64,000 nt of DNA from Sipunculus nudus (GCA_026874595.1 CM049310.1:29437058-29501057); one strand, 5' to 3'; positions 22,501-31,127 are shown, counted from the stretch's first letter. Numbers and translations: made by a program. Notes: generated by a model from the letters alone, not told the origin.

Positions 22501-24498
22501 CATGTTGTATGTTCTGTGGATTATTTAGCAAACAGTGACTGTTCTATAATGGCTTTATGTGCTTTGGAGATCGCCCTATATCAAGTTTTTGAAAAAGCCA
22601 AATAGATGGTTTACATTTTTAGAATAGGTAGCACAATGGGTTATGGATATGGACTGATAACTGTGAACATGGGTTGACAGCAGTATATGAATGACAAACG
22701 AGTATATTGTTACCTAGAAATCCGAATGAATACTGGCAAGGTAACACCTGTGTAATGGGATAAAAGAAGACTTTTTATGTCCGTGACAATATTAATGTTT
22801 GATGTACAGACAGTTAGATTGTACTGGTAAGCAGGTTTTTGTTCCCAGTATTTGTGGGGGCACAGGAGCAATGACTACTGCTTGTATTATATCCTACAGC
22901 AAACCACATACACTACACATCCTAATGTTCAAAAGTGTATTTATACTATGCCTTTCAGCACTTACATGTACCTTCCGACAAATGATTCATACATTATATC
23001 AAATTTAATTTTCTCATACCTAACACTGTCTGTTAAAGGCCTAATCATATCTAGTTTAACTGTATGAGCCATACAGAAGTTTGTATCTACTTAACTGTAA
23101 CAGCCATACAGAAGTTTGTATCTGCTTAACTGTATCAGCCATACAGAAGTTGCTTTCTAGCTTTACTGCACTAGCCATACAGAAGTTTGCAACTACTTAA
23201 CTGTATCAGTCATATAGAAGTTGATTTCTAGCTTTGCTGTATCAGCCATACAGAAGTCTGTATATACTGAACTTTATTAGCCATACAGAAGTGTATTTAC
23301 TTAACTGTATCAGCCATACAGAAGTTTGTATCTACTTTACTGCACTAGCCATACAGAAGTTTGTATCTACTTAACTGTATCAGCCATACAGAAGTTTGTA
23401 TCTACTTATTTGTATCAGCCATACAGAAGTTTGTATCTACTTAATTGTATCAGCCATGCAGAAGTTTTTATCTACTTAACTGTAACAGCCATACAGAAGT
23501 TTGTATCTGCTTAACTGTATCAGCCATACAGAAGTTTTTATCTACTTAACTGTAACAGCCATACAGAAGTTTGTATCTACTTAACTGTAACAGCCATACA
23601 GAAGTTTGTATCTGCTTAACTGTATCAGCCATACAGAAGTTGCTTTCTAGCTTTACTGCACTAGCCATAAAGAAGTTTGCAACTACTTAACTGTATCAGT
23701 CATATAAAAGTTGATTTCTAGCTTTGCTGTATCAGCCATACAGAAGTCTGTATATACTGAACTTTATTAGCCATACAGAAGTGTATTTACTTAACTGTAT
23801 CAGCCATACAGAAGTTTGTATCTGCTTTACTGCACTAGCCATACAGAAGTTTGTATCTACTTAACTGTATCAGCCATACAGAAGTTTGTATATACTTATT
23901 TGTATCAGCCATACAGAAGTTTGTATCTACTTTACTGCACTAGCCATACAGAAGTTTGTATCTACTTAACTGTATCAGCCATACAGAAGTTTGTATATAC
24001 TTATTTGTATCAGCCATACAGAAGTTTGTATCTACTTAATTGTATCAGCCATGCAGAAGTTTTTATCTACTTAACTGTATCAGCCATACAGAAGTTTTTA
24101 TCTACTTAACTGTATCAGTTATACCGAAGTTTGTATCTACTTTTCTTTACAAAGTTTGACTTGAAACATAGCTTTTCATTTACAGCTGACGTAATTGTAT
24201 CTCTGTACACACAGTACACCTTACTACCATTCCTTAGTCTCTTCATGTCTTAGCAAGTAAGTACTTCATGAGGTGGTTAGTGGTGTCACTTGATTGATTT
24301 TGTTTATATGTTCAATTTAACCTTTAACCTTTGAACTCTTTTTTTTTGTTTTGTTTTAGACATGTGACCTCCATGAAAGCCAGAGTGACGGAGTTCAGCA
24401 GTGGTCTTGTTCTAGGCACAACAAAGGCAACAAAAAAGGCACTAGGGCCCAAAAAGAAGAAAAAGCGATTAATGAAAACAGCAAAAGCAGTGAAATGA
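822..24498 (+). CDS. DDX31: DDX31-type DEAD-box RNA helicase, C-terminal part (5 exons, 5' end off window)
   Basis: Coding exons are 822-1012, 2233-2314, 5328-5433, 12968-13163 and 24360-24498; every junction is AG/GT and the phases join without a break (237 residues then TGA). Visible are helicase motif V (DVAARGL), motif VI ([12 protein letters not shown]), the DDX31-like block 'RAYATYP...[21 protein letters not shown]' and a lysine-rich tail (KKKK and KKKKK clusters) typical of nucleolar helicases. DDX31/Dbp7-family proteins are ATP-dependent helicases that act in 60S ribosomal subunit assembly in the nucleolus. Missing on the left are the Q motif, Walker A and DEAD box. Odd point: the Asp normally following ARGL in motif V is His. 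Introns of 1.2, 3.0, 7.5 and 11.2 kb are loaded with repeats. The family assignment is secure; paralogy to other DDX groups is unlikely because of the C-terminal LGH-AKSFGLR block. Confidence 0.94.
978..1852 (+). repeat. 49-bp minisatellite derived from a DDX31 exon end and its splice donor (18 units)
   Basis: I count 18 tandem units of the form gaatacatcaaaacactgaa-tgagctcaaactcag-gtaactgactgtaa, 44-50 bp each. Unit 1 starts inside the coding exon (codons [11 protein letters not shown]) and contains the true 5' splice site at 1012/1013. All later units carry the same pseudo-exon tail and donor, and about 13 of 18 keep a GTAA donor core. Unit 7 has lost the GT (cagaaaa) and unit 16 reads GC. 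The sequence shows tandem duplication of an exon-intron junction; which copy the spliceosome uses is not visible. Confidence 0.95.
1853..2232. other. DDX31 intron remainder
   Basis: I see no repeat, gene or clear regulatory signal here apart from the polypyrimidine tract and acceptor of the next exon. Confidence 0.5.
2233..2314 (+). CDS. DDX31: DDX31 exon: linker after motif VI
   Basis: The acceptor is 'cctccctcacacag' and the donor 'CAG|gtcagt'. Joined to the previous exon it completes a Ser codon and reads [20 protein letters not shown], then LAQRRGAQ, matching the position of the 'hINvSEIkMEDIL' region of DDX31 proteins. It ends in phase 0. Confidence 0.88.
2970..4660. repeat. diverged dispersed-repeat cluster with tgaccttgacctt motifs
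   Basis: At least five diverged units recur near 3160, 3490, 3925, 4120 and 4385, with shared words 'ggtcatgacc', 'gagagtgaccttgaccttga', 'atggtgaaaatcacataaaa', 'catgaatatctta' and 'gacagatttctttcatatta'. Spacing is irregular (about 200-430 bp). Two units also carry the 'ctggtggtgccacc' type word that marks the 7.9-9.2 kb array, so the families are related. No coding frame is maintained. Confidence 0.75.
4661..5327. other. AT-rich DDX31 intron segment
   Basis: This is low-complexity AT-rich sequence with a decayed end of the preceding repeat ('gatactatggcaccagcggtgcc'). No gene or site can be supported. Confidence 0.4.
5328..5433 (+). CDS. DDX31: DDX31 exon: helical C-terminal extension
   Basis: The acceptor is 'ttttatttcag' and the donor 'AAAG|gtaaca'. 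It reads [20 protein letters not shown], then [15 protein letters not shown], and ends one base into a Gly/Ala codon. The segment '[12 protein letters not shown]' corresponds to the alpha-helical 'A..LQ..FE..V' stretch of the DUF4217-type extension found C-terminal to the helicase core in Dbp7/DDX31-like proteins. Confidence 0.87.
5490..5680. repeat. dispersed repeat fragment ('agctgagccatt ... tttgtctgttgtccgtctg')
   Basis: It shares order and wording with 17465-17700: 'cagctgag', 'ctttgtc-gtccgtc', 'aaccatttg/taactgctgg', 'aaaatccaggaaggcc' versus 'aatatccagggagg', and 'ggtcactatgacatatactc' versus 'ggtcactgtgaagtatatcc'. The two are diverged copies of one non-coding repeat family. Confidence 0.6.
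5690..6730. other. DDX31 intron, no recognisable feature
   Basis: It is mostly unique-looking intronic sequence. I see no gene, no TIRs and no strong motif cluster. Confidence 0.4.
6736..7860. repeat. three copies of a 'gcaaacctgtgagcttatgc' repeat leader
   Basis: Copies begin near 6736, 7569 and 7714 with 'ttttagcaaacctgtgagct' and continue 'tatgcgatggtgcggcgt-gtccgtc', 'accatagctatctcaaaaat' and 'ggcaggagctagcaccacca'. Copies 1 and 3 extend alike into 'tgtttattttttttctaact'. All lie in DDX31 intron sequence and are non-coding; the array at 7895 starts directly after the third copy. Confidence 0.8.
7895..9180. repeat. ~279-bp tandem array carrying GGTGGCGCCACC palindromes
   Basis: About four and a half diverged units are present, each with 'tttttgcacagcgtccatctg', 'ccttgggataaaatcactca', 'cctgaaattttgcatgt', 'gacagctttct' and 'tcacatagctctttatcata'. 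The 12-bp word GGTGGCGCCACC or a 1-3 base variant occurs twice per unit, near 8032, 8159, 8311, 8441, 8590, 8719, 8868, 8998 and 9147, alternating about 129 and 149 bp apart. No frame stays open across the units. Confidence 0.85.
9676..9960. mobile_element. MITE, 'GGTATGGTTCTCAGGCAC' family, copy 1
   Basis: The left end reads ggc-a(n)-ggtatggttctcaggcac and the right end is its reverse complement (tccctgagaaccatac-cc-t(n)-ggcc). The element is about 285 bp, with TTA/TTA-like flanks and no coding capacity. Related copies lie at about 52104-52396 and 58535-58830, so this is a dispersed non-autonomous DNA transposon family. Confidence 0.85.
9961..10840. other. DDX31 intron, AT-rich, no feature
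   Basis: AT-rich intron sequence without repeats, open frames or motif clusters that I can support. Confidence 0.4.
10848..11195. repeat. 30-bp minisatellite, about 11-12 copies
   Basis: The unit is ccattattggaaggatatgt-ggtggtacta with scattered substitutions. Because 30 is a multiple of three, a 99-codon frame stays open on both strands ([10 protein letters not shown] on +, [10 protein letters not shown] on -). This is an arithmetic by-product of the period and not evidence of a protein; the array lies within a DDX31 intron. Confidence 0.92.
12180..12830. promoter_or_regulatory. candidate intronic enhancer / conserved non-coding block
   Basis: This stretch just before the RAYATYP exon is repeat-free, of balanced composition and rich in homeodomain-type cores ('gattaatgatg', 'ctaattgattc', 'gacaattaaca', 'caattaacggc') and E-boxes ('ctacagctgaaagcagctg', 'acagatgtgg'). 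It contrasts with the repeat-laden, AT-rich surroundings. No frame looks coding. Calling it an enhancer is an inference from composition. Confidence 0.35.
12968..13163 (+). CDS. DDX31: DDX31 exon: RAYATYP / [11 protein letters not shown] signature
   Basis: The acceptor is 'cttttttttccag' and the donor 'AAA|gtgagt'. It completes an Ala codon and encodes [40 protein letters not shown] and a basic tail rich in Lys. This is the most diagnostic stretch for DDX31 in the window. The exon ends in phase 2 inside the Lys run. Confidence 0.93.
14066..14160. repeat. 12-bp minisatellite (ctggtccttata)
   Basis: About eight imperfect copies of actggtccttat / actgatccttat occur in tandem, giving a lysine/aspartate-rich frame (YKDQYKDR) on the minus strand as a by-product. 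Confidence 0.8.
14310..14366. repeat. (AT)n microsatellite
   Basis: A pure AT run of about 57 bp in a DDX31 intron. Confidence 0.95.
15000..15600. promoter_or_regulatory. candidate conserved non-coding block
   Basis: Repeat-free sequence of normal GC content with 'ggcacttaatgagcttaatt', 'gcgtcaattagtttgattc' and an RFX-like 'tcgccacggcgac'. Open frames of 73, 112 and 94 codons overlap in different frames and lack splice-site or codon support, so I read it as non-coding. Regulatory function is inferred. Confidence 0.3.
16052..16245 (+). repeat. tRNA-derived SINE-like element with a 26-bp amplified A-box region
   Basis: Five to six tandem copies of a 26-bp unit (gtaggtagccgagtggttag-tgagtt), resembling a tRNA D-arm/A box (tagccgagtggttag), are followed by one B-box-like sequence GTTTGAATCCC at 16227-16237. 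The order A-box array then single B box suggests a tRNA-like SINE head whose 5' part was tandemly amplified. Confidence 0.6.
16520..16566. repeat. (AT)n microsatellite
   Basis: An uninterrupted AT run that abuts the left terminal repeat of the following transposon, consistent with TA-target insertion into a microsatellite. Confidence 0.9.
16561..17358. mobile_element. non-autonomous DNA transposon with perfect 20-bp terminal repeats
   Basis: TATATACTGTGGAAGTGGTT at 16561-16580 and its exact reverse complement at 17339-17358 bound a 798-bp segment. The outermost TATATA probably includes the TA target site. The interior (frames up to 96 codons, not transposase-like) is non-coding, so this looks like a MITE or deleted Tc1/mariner-type copy. 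The superfamily is a guess. Confidence 0.8.
17465..18620. repeat. dispersed bivalve-type repeats with 'ggtcaaaggtca' blocks
   Basis: The first part (17465-17830) is a copy of the 5490-5680 family and ends in 'agagatggcggcacctg'. The second (17960-18620) starts with a ctgt/tctg simple repeat and contains two or three diverged units with 'ttggggtcatgaggtcaaag', 'gtcatggtcacaggac' and 'gccaagcctttcat'. No coding frame persists. Confidence 0.65.
18760..18990. promoter_or_regulatory. small candidate conserved non-coding block
   Basis: Repeat-free sequence with ATTA cores ('ggttaatggctgaattcatt', 'actgaattagcatgacc') between repeat clusters in the last DDX31 intron. Support is compositional only. 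Confidence 0.22.
19409..19428. repeat. poly-G tract
   Basis: A G-run interrupted once (gggggaggggggg...). Long G/C homopolymers recur across the window (near 28671, 29371, 41448, 43081, 45841, 46466, 46550, 54490) and are prone to assembly length error and G-quadruplex formation. Confidence 0.85.
20820..21283. mobile_element. TTAA-flanked MITE, copy 1
   Basis: The left end is TTAAAGGTGCCCATTCACC and the right end GTGATCGGGCCCCTTTAA, i.e. short inverted termini (AGGkGCCC) inside TTAA. A second copy at 29053-29526 matches across its length ('gtaggttgcatatatgc-gaggcag', 'gccagatgcc-ttgttgaa', 'gttttctggcctat'). It is about 464 bp and non-coding. TTAA flanks suggest a piggyBac-like mobiliser, unproven. 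Confidence 0.8.
21284..21475 (+). repeat. tRNA-derived SINE-like copy
   Basis: A B-box-like 'agggttcaatcccca' (21346-21360) is followed by 'gttggaggttttctccctat' and ends near 'catgaagagtgcct'. The same tail word appears in the SINE-like copy near 50655-50835. The TTAA MITE sits immediately upstream, possibly inserted within it. Confidence 0.5.
21690..22105. repeat. repeat with paired 'agggtttcattttcgcaatt' words
   Basis: The word agggtttcatttt(t/c)gcaatt occurs at about 21756 and 22020, and the ends show the near-inverted 'tactgtagttagc' and 'ggcaaccacagta'. The interior has the 'gtgaaattaaaaccatcgcg' wording common in marine-invertebrate MITEs. A 156-codon + frame starting at 21932 runs through it and past its end; I do not consider it a gene. 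Confidence 0.45.
23063..24145. repeat. ~36-bp minisatellite with higher-order structure, 1.08 kb
   Basis: The unit is approximately tgtatcagccatacagaagt-ttgtatctacttaac. A block of several distinct variants (gttgctttctagctttact, gttgatttctagctttgctg, gtctgtatatactgaac) at 23101-23300 recurs at 23591-23790, an offset of 490 bp, so the array grew by block duplication as well as unit slippage. It ends about 215 bp before the last DDX31 exon. Confidence 0.93.
24360..24498 (+). CDS. DDX31: DDX31 last coding exon, lysine-rich C terminus
   Basis: The acceptor 'ttgttttgttttag' follows a T-rich tract. The exon reads [20 protein letters not shown], then [20 protein letters not shown], then AKAVK and TGA. 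The Lys/Arg clusters fit a nucleolar localisation signal. The polyadenylation signal AATAAA lies 126 bases after the stop codon. Confidence 0.85.
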
Positions 24499-24623
24499 TC
24501 TAATCAGAGGGGGAAAATTACAGGATATTAAAAATCAAGGGCACTTGTACAATCATAACCCATGGGTTTTTGTTATGACGCTGGTAAACGCTGCTATAAT
24601 TTAGGAAAATATGCTGTATATTC

Positions 24624-24629
24624 AATAAA
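24624..24629 (+). terminator. DDX31 polyadenylation signal AATAAA
   Basis: A canonical AATAAA sits 126 nt downstream of the DDX31 stop and is followed within about 20-30 nt by a GU-rich stretch (tttgtgtgatc), as expected of a cleavage/polyadenylation site. It gives a short 3' UTR of roughly 150 nt. Confidence 0.75.
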
Positions 24630-24829
24630 TGGTTTAATATTTTCATATTTGTGTGATCAATACTTGTTTTTTGCATAATTTGCATAAATTTCCTTTCTTA
24701 TCCCCTTGGTATGAATATACTCTGCATTATAAATTTTTGTATTCACCAAATTGGTCTTTGTTAAAGTAGCAGGGGCAATTGGTTTGAAATTGGTAAAGGT
24801 AATGCCCAGTTATAAGATAACAGGCATGA

Positions 24830-26620
24830 AAATATATTGCATAATATTCTCTCTTTCTGTCTCTCAAGTCGCCTGCATGCATACACCCGCCTGAGAGTGG
24901 AAGAAGAAGAAATATCCAGTAATGAAAAAATCATGATGACACCCTTTAAAATCAGATTGATTCTTGTGCACCACCGCCATATGGCCCGCCCACACACACA
25001 GTCCGTGACCTCGGTTCATTGTTAAAACTAGAGACAACATGACCCACTCAATGCCCGGGCAATTCTTTAGTGTTTAAAGGATAATTCACTGCTCGATTAT
25101 ATCATTAACAACGACCTCTGGCACCATTCCTGTTTGGGGAGTGATGACACTTGTACGATCAAGTTACACTATATTAGAGATGGGTGAAAATAATTAGACC
25201 CCGGGAGAGCGGTATGTGTGGCCGCGATGCATTGTGGGTGGTTGAAGGGTGCGCGCCCCGTTGCGCGTCAAACGCGTCTCGCGCAAGCCATGTTCCGCGG
25301 CTGGTTTATTTCTGCGCAGTCTCCCGCCACGGGGGCGTGTTTCATTGACGGAGCACTTAATTCAATCCGCCGCTGTCTCTGTGATGGACAAATTAAGTGG
25401 AAAACGTATCGTGGCCAACATTCGCACTTTGAACGTTCGCCGGGCACGCAATTTTGTGCCAATTTTCTACTTTGCTGATTCCTTGTCATTCGTCGCAGTA
25501 ACAGAACATCTGTTAGGGATTTCTTTATACCTGTTTTGTCTGTTAAGAGTGGAAGAGTTGTTTATGAATTAATACTCCAAATGGGACTGAAGTGCTTTTG
25601 AACTAGCATTAATTCCGAGAACAGATAGAAGGGAAACAAATGAAATTTAAGAGAATTGATTTGTCGTGCCGGGATGAATAACGGCTGTCAAGGATACTCG
25701 GTAAATGAAACATTAAGTATTTTACCCTTCATGTAAGCCGACGCAGCTATTTTTTAAAAGCAGTTATTTTAAAAGCAGTCATATATCAATATTTGTATAT
25801 TACATACAAAGCATAATAACATATACAACTTTACAGAGAGGTGTGCATCGGATCAAATATTACGGTGAAAGCACAAATCCTAATCTGGATTCTTATTTTA
25901 GTTCATGCAGCAATATTCTCACTGCTATTTCCCTTGTGCATTGTCTTTAGAGGTAATCTGCCATATTAGATTTCTTCAACATATATCCAAAGCTGTCCTT
26001 ACTTGTAAATCAAACAGAAATTATCCAATCAGGGGACTAATAGCATTTGCTGCTGCACTTTATAAAGCGGGCTTTGTCGTCTGCTACACACTTCATAGTT
26101 TCAATGGCTTCGCGGAAGCGTATAGAAATTCTTTCGCCCCAGTGCCACGCGACACCATTATCAATTTACCCGATTAATTGCCGAGGTTAATTGAAATCAA
26201 GATCATTTTTGAAAGGATCAATCTCATCATAAAAGCACCATTGCTTCGTTTATCTTAGCGCATAAACGCGCGGTGCGATGTTTTCCGTGCGTGAGAGGGT
26301 TGATCGATGTGTGGCCATCGCTTGATTTCACTGATTTTGCAATAATGCTTTGTGCTGATTATTACGGCGTGAAACGGTTAATGCTAAGCGTCCATTGCTA
26401 GTGTTAACTCACTCTGTCGAACTGATTCCACCTGTTATTGTTAATCGATTACTAAAGCTTCAAAGCGGGCAAAGAAAACTTGAGCGTGGCACCACCAAAT
26501 GGCGCAACATTCAGCTTGACCGGAGCGGGCTAGTCGATTAACTGAAGATCCAAATGGGAGAAAACCGATAACTTCTTAAGTAAAGTACCTTCTTAACCAC
26601 ATCAACAACGGTTAGGCCCT
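24830..26620. promoter_or_regulatory. CpG-rich, homeodomain-motif-rich candidate regulatory block downstream of DDX31
   Basis: This is the longest repeat-free, higher-GC stretch between the two genes. I count about 28 CpGs in roughly 250 bp (25205-25455), unlike the CpG-poor surroundings. Motifs include 'gcacttaattcaatccgcc', 'cgattaattgccgaggttaa' (TTAATTG at 26174 and 26187), TAAACG at 26263-26268, and 'gcactttataaagcgggc'. Overlapping short frames (73-107 codons on both strands) show no recognisable protein. It could be an enhancer cluster or an unannotated CpG-island promoter; I favour conserved non-coding regulation. Confidence 0.45.
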
Positions 26621-27227
26621 AGCGAGTTAAATGTATAGATTGCTTCATTAATATTTATTTAAGTGGCCTATAGCGTGGTTGTGTTTATTATTTGCGGACT
26701 TCTGCTCCCCGGCAATGTTTGATAACAAGGCGCACACCTCTGGGGTGTATACCCCAGTGTCTTGGGTATCACACGCACAAATTAGATCAACACATACATT
26801 AAAGTAGCTGATGCTTTGTAAACTAAATCAGTTGCACCAACCATTCTCTATAAACAGGTGCACACGTTTTGCAACTGAAATCAAACTCAACGCTTTGAAG
26901 TGCACCTCATGCAATACTCGCTTTACATGCATTGCAGGGCAAAACGTGCCCCAATAAAACCAAGCCAGTTTTATAAGCTCGCTGCATGTAAAGTAAGGAC
27001 AGGAGGTATATTTATATTGTACAAATGCAGTGCTTATACTGTGTGGGTATACACGATCTTACAGTTACCACTGTATGGGATATATAAACCATGAAGGGCC
27101 ACAGGACACCCAACTTAATGTTTACCTATACCATATACGAGGGCACAAATAGTTCCCCTGCCATGTATTTAATAAGGAATAGGTGGCATCACTGTCTGAT
27201 ACCCAAATATCCCTAAATCTTGGCAAG

Positions 27228-27332
27228 AATCCCCTTTGAAATTAAAAGAACTTGCAAAATACAAACTGGATTCGCGTTTCATAAAATCCCCTTTGAAATT
27301 AAAAGAACTTGCAAAATAAAAACTGGATTTAA
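27228..27332. repeat. 57-bp tandem duplication
   Basis: The word cccctttgaaattaaaagaa-cttgcaaaata(c/a)aaactggatt occurs twice, 57 bp apart, with few differences, indicating a recent local duplication. Confidence 0.85.
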
Positions 27333-27779
27333 AAAAGAAATGCTTCATTAGCTTTTTAGTTATCCAGATGACCCTGTTTTAACTTGGAGCGATGGGTTAT
27401 GTAATTTGTAAACCAGACATATTTGTACAAGAGAGACACAGGTTATAAAAAATAGATGGTTGTCATTGTTATGGCCATGCAATAATGTTATATGCCAGTA
27501 ACATTTTATACTAACAGCTGCTGCTGTGCTGGGAGATTTGGTACTACATTTAACATTTTGTATGCAAAAACCTGAAATTGTAAAATTCTGTGATAGGTAA
27601 CATTTGGATTTGCATGAAGAAACCATTTTGAAAATAAGCCATTCAATGCACAAACATTTAATTTCCCTTGTTCTAAGATATTGTTGACCATGATAGGAAA
27701 ATTAAAATTAAAACATTTTATGATTAATTGAGGAATAAGCAGAAAATGCCATTTTACCTCACAGAGAGTAAGCATGCAG

Positions 27780-28565
27780 CCACAGGTAGTGCCATCTGCA
27801 GGCAAAAAAAATCACATAACAGTGAACATTAAACATGTAAAAAAATTGAAATTGACTAGACATGTGGTTCATGAAATAAAATTTAAAAGATTTTGCATCA
27901 TATATGAACACGTGAAATCCACAAATTTCATGATCGGCAAAATTCTAAGTTCTGTGAAAGCCAAAGTGTTCTTCTATACAGAGTTATCTGAAGGAAGGTG
28001 GAAAAGACGATTTTGGACCGCAGAGTGTTGTAAAACAGAGGTAGCGCCATGTACCTGCATGTTTTAAATCAGACGACAGTCATGTGATCAATATGTCTAA
28101 AAAAACGTGGATATGATTGTTGATTCATGAGATAAAAGGTATATAAATTATTTTGAACAATATATGGAAACTGAAATCAGAAAAGTTTGCGATCTGAAAA
28201 ATTCCAAGTCCTGTTGAAACATCAGTGTAAAAATAAATTCTGTTCAATATAGTATATTCATTTAGTTCCCCTAGCTCCAAGGAATCCTTCCCTTTTAATT
28301 TGAAGGCTATAGTGTTCTTAATTACTGACTTATCTGAAGGAAAGTGAGAAAAAAAGACATTTTGATCGGGAGAAAGTCGCTAAATAGAGGTGCACCAACT
28401 GCTGGTTATAATCACATGTCAGTCATGTGCTGAGTATGTCTTTATAATTTGGTGAAGAAAGCAGCTAGGTTTTTAGAGATATATGGTTGAAGAATGGGAG
28501 GGATGGAAGGACGGACAGACAGACGTGGGCAATTTAAGTTGTCCTCCCTACTAACGGCGGGGGGA
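27780..28565. repeat. three diverged ~270-340-bp tandem repeat units
   Basis: Units starting near 27783, 28042 and 28387 share 'gtagcgccat-tgcagg', 'aatcacatgacagtcatgtg', 'tgagtatgtctttataattt', 'gagttatctgaaggaaggtg' and 'gaccgcagagtgttgtaaa'. The last unit ends with 'ggacggacagacagacgtgg' and 'ctccctactaacggcggggg', the usual 3' end of this repeat type. Non-coding. Confidence 0.65.
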
Positions 28566-29052
28566 CTTATTAGGTTATAGTATATACTTAATGACAGTAA
28601 ATTCATTATACATGTAATGTATAGGGATATGAAACCAAAAGCTTTCCGTTGTGGAGGGCCATTTCACAGGGGGGGGGGGATTCCACTGCAAGTAAATTGT
28701 GTATATCTAATAACACTATATATGCGTACCTGTGTATATGCATGGCACTATAAGCGTGTCCCTAATATATATACTATCAACGTTTATTAGATTTATTCAT
28801 TTATTTTAGACTATAGCCTTTGATGATATATAGCCTTTTATTAACAGATTTATGCGTTTCATAAAACCTAATTGGTGTATCAAGTCTGGAGATGGAACTA
28901 CTTGATAGGAACTGGAGGGGATGCCCCCCTCCCATGAGGAGTATTTTCACATAATCTTCGCCATTATGCGGGTTAACCGGGAGAACAATTTGGCATCTTT
29001 TGCGAAATACAAGCAATATTTGCTCCTGAAATCACCAAACTCAACCATGGAC

Positions 29053-29526
29053 TTTGAAGGTGCCCATTCACAAATACCTTAAAAAATGGGTTTTCTGGCT
29101 TTCTATGTATATATACTAATGATCTAAGGGTAATTCTGGTTATAAAAAGTTCTTAAAATGCCTCCGTGGAGGATTTATGAACTTGTTTATCAACAAGGTG
29201 TTTGTAAACACAGTAATATTGACAAAAGTGAAAAATATATATCTAAGCTGGTAGGTTGCATATATGCAGAGGCAGAAAGGTCACTTGTTGCAAAACGTCA
29301 TTTGCAAAGCTCTGGCTTATCTGACTTGCCGCCAGATGCCATTGTTGAATTTGTTTTGATTAATTTTGGCCCCCCCCCCCCCGGTATTATTATCATGTTG
29401 ATATAAACCAATCAAGCAGCCTGTGTACGGGGCTATGTATGTTTTCTGGCCTATATTTTTTATTAAAGCGCCAAGGTATTACCTTTAGTTTATATAAAGG
29501 TGAGAATGATGATTTGGTCCCTTTAA
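29053..29526. mobile_element. TTAA-flanked MITE, copy 2
   Basis: The copy matches 20820-21283 from 'aaggtgcccattcac' to 'ggtccctttaa'. It contains an extra C-homopolymer (about 29371-29382) and differs by small indels. An 82-codon frame inside it is not conserved in copy 1. Confidence 0.8.
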
Positions 29527-30201
29527 TGTGTTCATCGATCAGTGTGCACCTATAAGGACACAAACCCAATGAAAGACAATGAATCTCTGTTTCAGCTGGA
29601 AAAAATAATAGAGTTCTGAACAGTGTTCTTAGTAGAACCAGAATGTTATATATGGATATTTTTTAAGCTTATACATGGGTGTTGGAGAAGCTTAGGAGAT
29701 ACCTATAGTGGATCTTTTAACGAGGACAAGATTACACATTAATTTGCCAGATGAAGGAACAAACTATAGCGGGGGAAATGATTAAACTATTAAATTAGAA
29801 ATATTAGATAATTAAAATATCAAATGTAACGCGTGTATGAACTAACCGCATAATCATAGTCCGGGTAGACGAGTGCATGCCTCGAGTACTAAATTTTGAT
29901 TTGCACGTAATGATATAATTAGCTGTGTGGTCTTAACGTTGGTGTAAAGCCAATCAATATGTTGGAGCCTGTCTGCGTATCTGGCCCATCTGCCGATGGG
30001 CTTGGCCCATATGAAGATCCGTTATTGGGCTGCCCATCTGCAGATGGGCAGCCCAATAACGGATTTGATACCATGCACTTTCTGGCCCATCTGCAGATGG
30101 GCTTGGCCTAACAACCGATTTTAGTTTTTATTAGTTTTACGTTATTTTTTTTTATTATCTTGATGACTTTTGTAACCAGACAAACATTTCTCAGAACTTA
30201 A

Positions 30202-30402
30202 ATGGATTTGCCTGCTCTTGGGGTGTCCAACACACTTGTTATTCCCTCTAAAGCCAAGCTCAGGGAAGAGGTCAGCAAGTATTTACGGGTAGTCCCTGTT
30301 GATAGTCTGTTTTACGTCGCCAAGAACATCCACGAGAGGGAGTTGGACCATGCAGGATATCGAAAGACCTTTGCTCATGTTAGTGCTTCATTTATCATGT
30401 AA
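30202..30402 (+). CDS. 66-codon open frame inside the transposon, unrecognised
   Basis: It starts at the inner edge of the left TIR and reads MDLPALGVSNTLVIPSKAKL, REEVSKYLRVVPVDSLFYVA and so on, with composition more protein-like than the AT-rich DNA around it. A possible splice donor (CAT|gttagt) lies at about 30379/30380. I do not recognise the family. It could be the first exon of a vanished transposase or a captured host exon; it could also be chance. Confidence 0.25.
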   Translation: MDLPALGVSNTLVIPSKAKLREEVSKYLRVVPVDSLFYVAKNIHERELDHAGYRKTFAHVSASFIM

Positions 30403-31127
30403 GGTGTATCCAATATTAAGTTGGTGAACTGGTCATACCTAAATGCGTTTACCCTTAAGTGTTATTATAATGTTAGTGACAACCAAATTAACTAGAAAGC
30501 ACTCACAGAGCACATGCCTCCGCCACCGCCTGTGTACGTACTAATGAAAGTTCGTTCGGTTATATGACATGAAATAGTATATGGCCTTTTAGACAAAAAA
30601 AGGTACAACCCTATCAAAATAGTGTGCCATTTAAACAACTGTGTTATTATAATTTATTCAATTTATAAAATATAGATTAATTTTACATATATGTTTATTG
30701 TTCCGAATCCAAACAAGGTCTATAAAAAGTTCAGAATAGTTCCTAGTAAGCTGAGCTGATATTTTATTCGATAACCGTATCCCAAACAGACCGAAATTAA
30801 TTATATGCAAGTATAAACTACGAATTTTGGTAGTTTTATCGTATAAATTTTATCTCTTCATTATTTATCTTCTGAGTATAAAGTATAATTATATTTATCC
30901 AAAATGGTTTATAAGGAATCTTGTCACAATTTTAATTTTGTATTTATATTTATATTTTATAAATTAAAACTTATTTATATATTAAACATCGTGATGTTTG
31001 CTTGTTTCAGAGATCTATTTATTTATCAGTTGTATCTAATAAATTGTTATATATTAAAAATAAAAATAAACTTTACTATGTTACTGTGAAAGATATGTAA
31101 AACATAACCCTATCGTTTTGTTTAAAT

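Noticed and set aside
23063-24145. CRISPR-like regular repeats
   Set aside because: Eukaryotic context, no unique spacers and graded unit divergence: it is a minisatellite.
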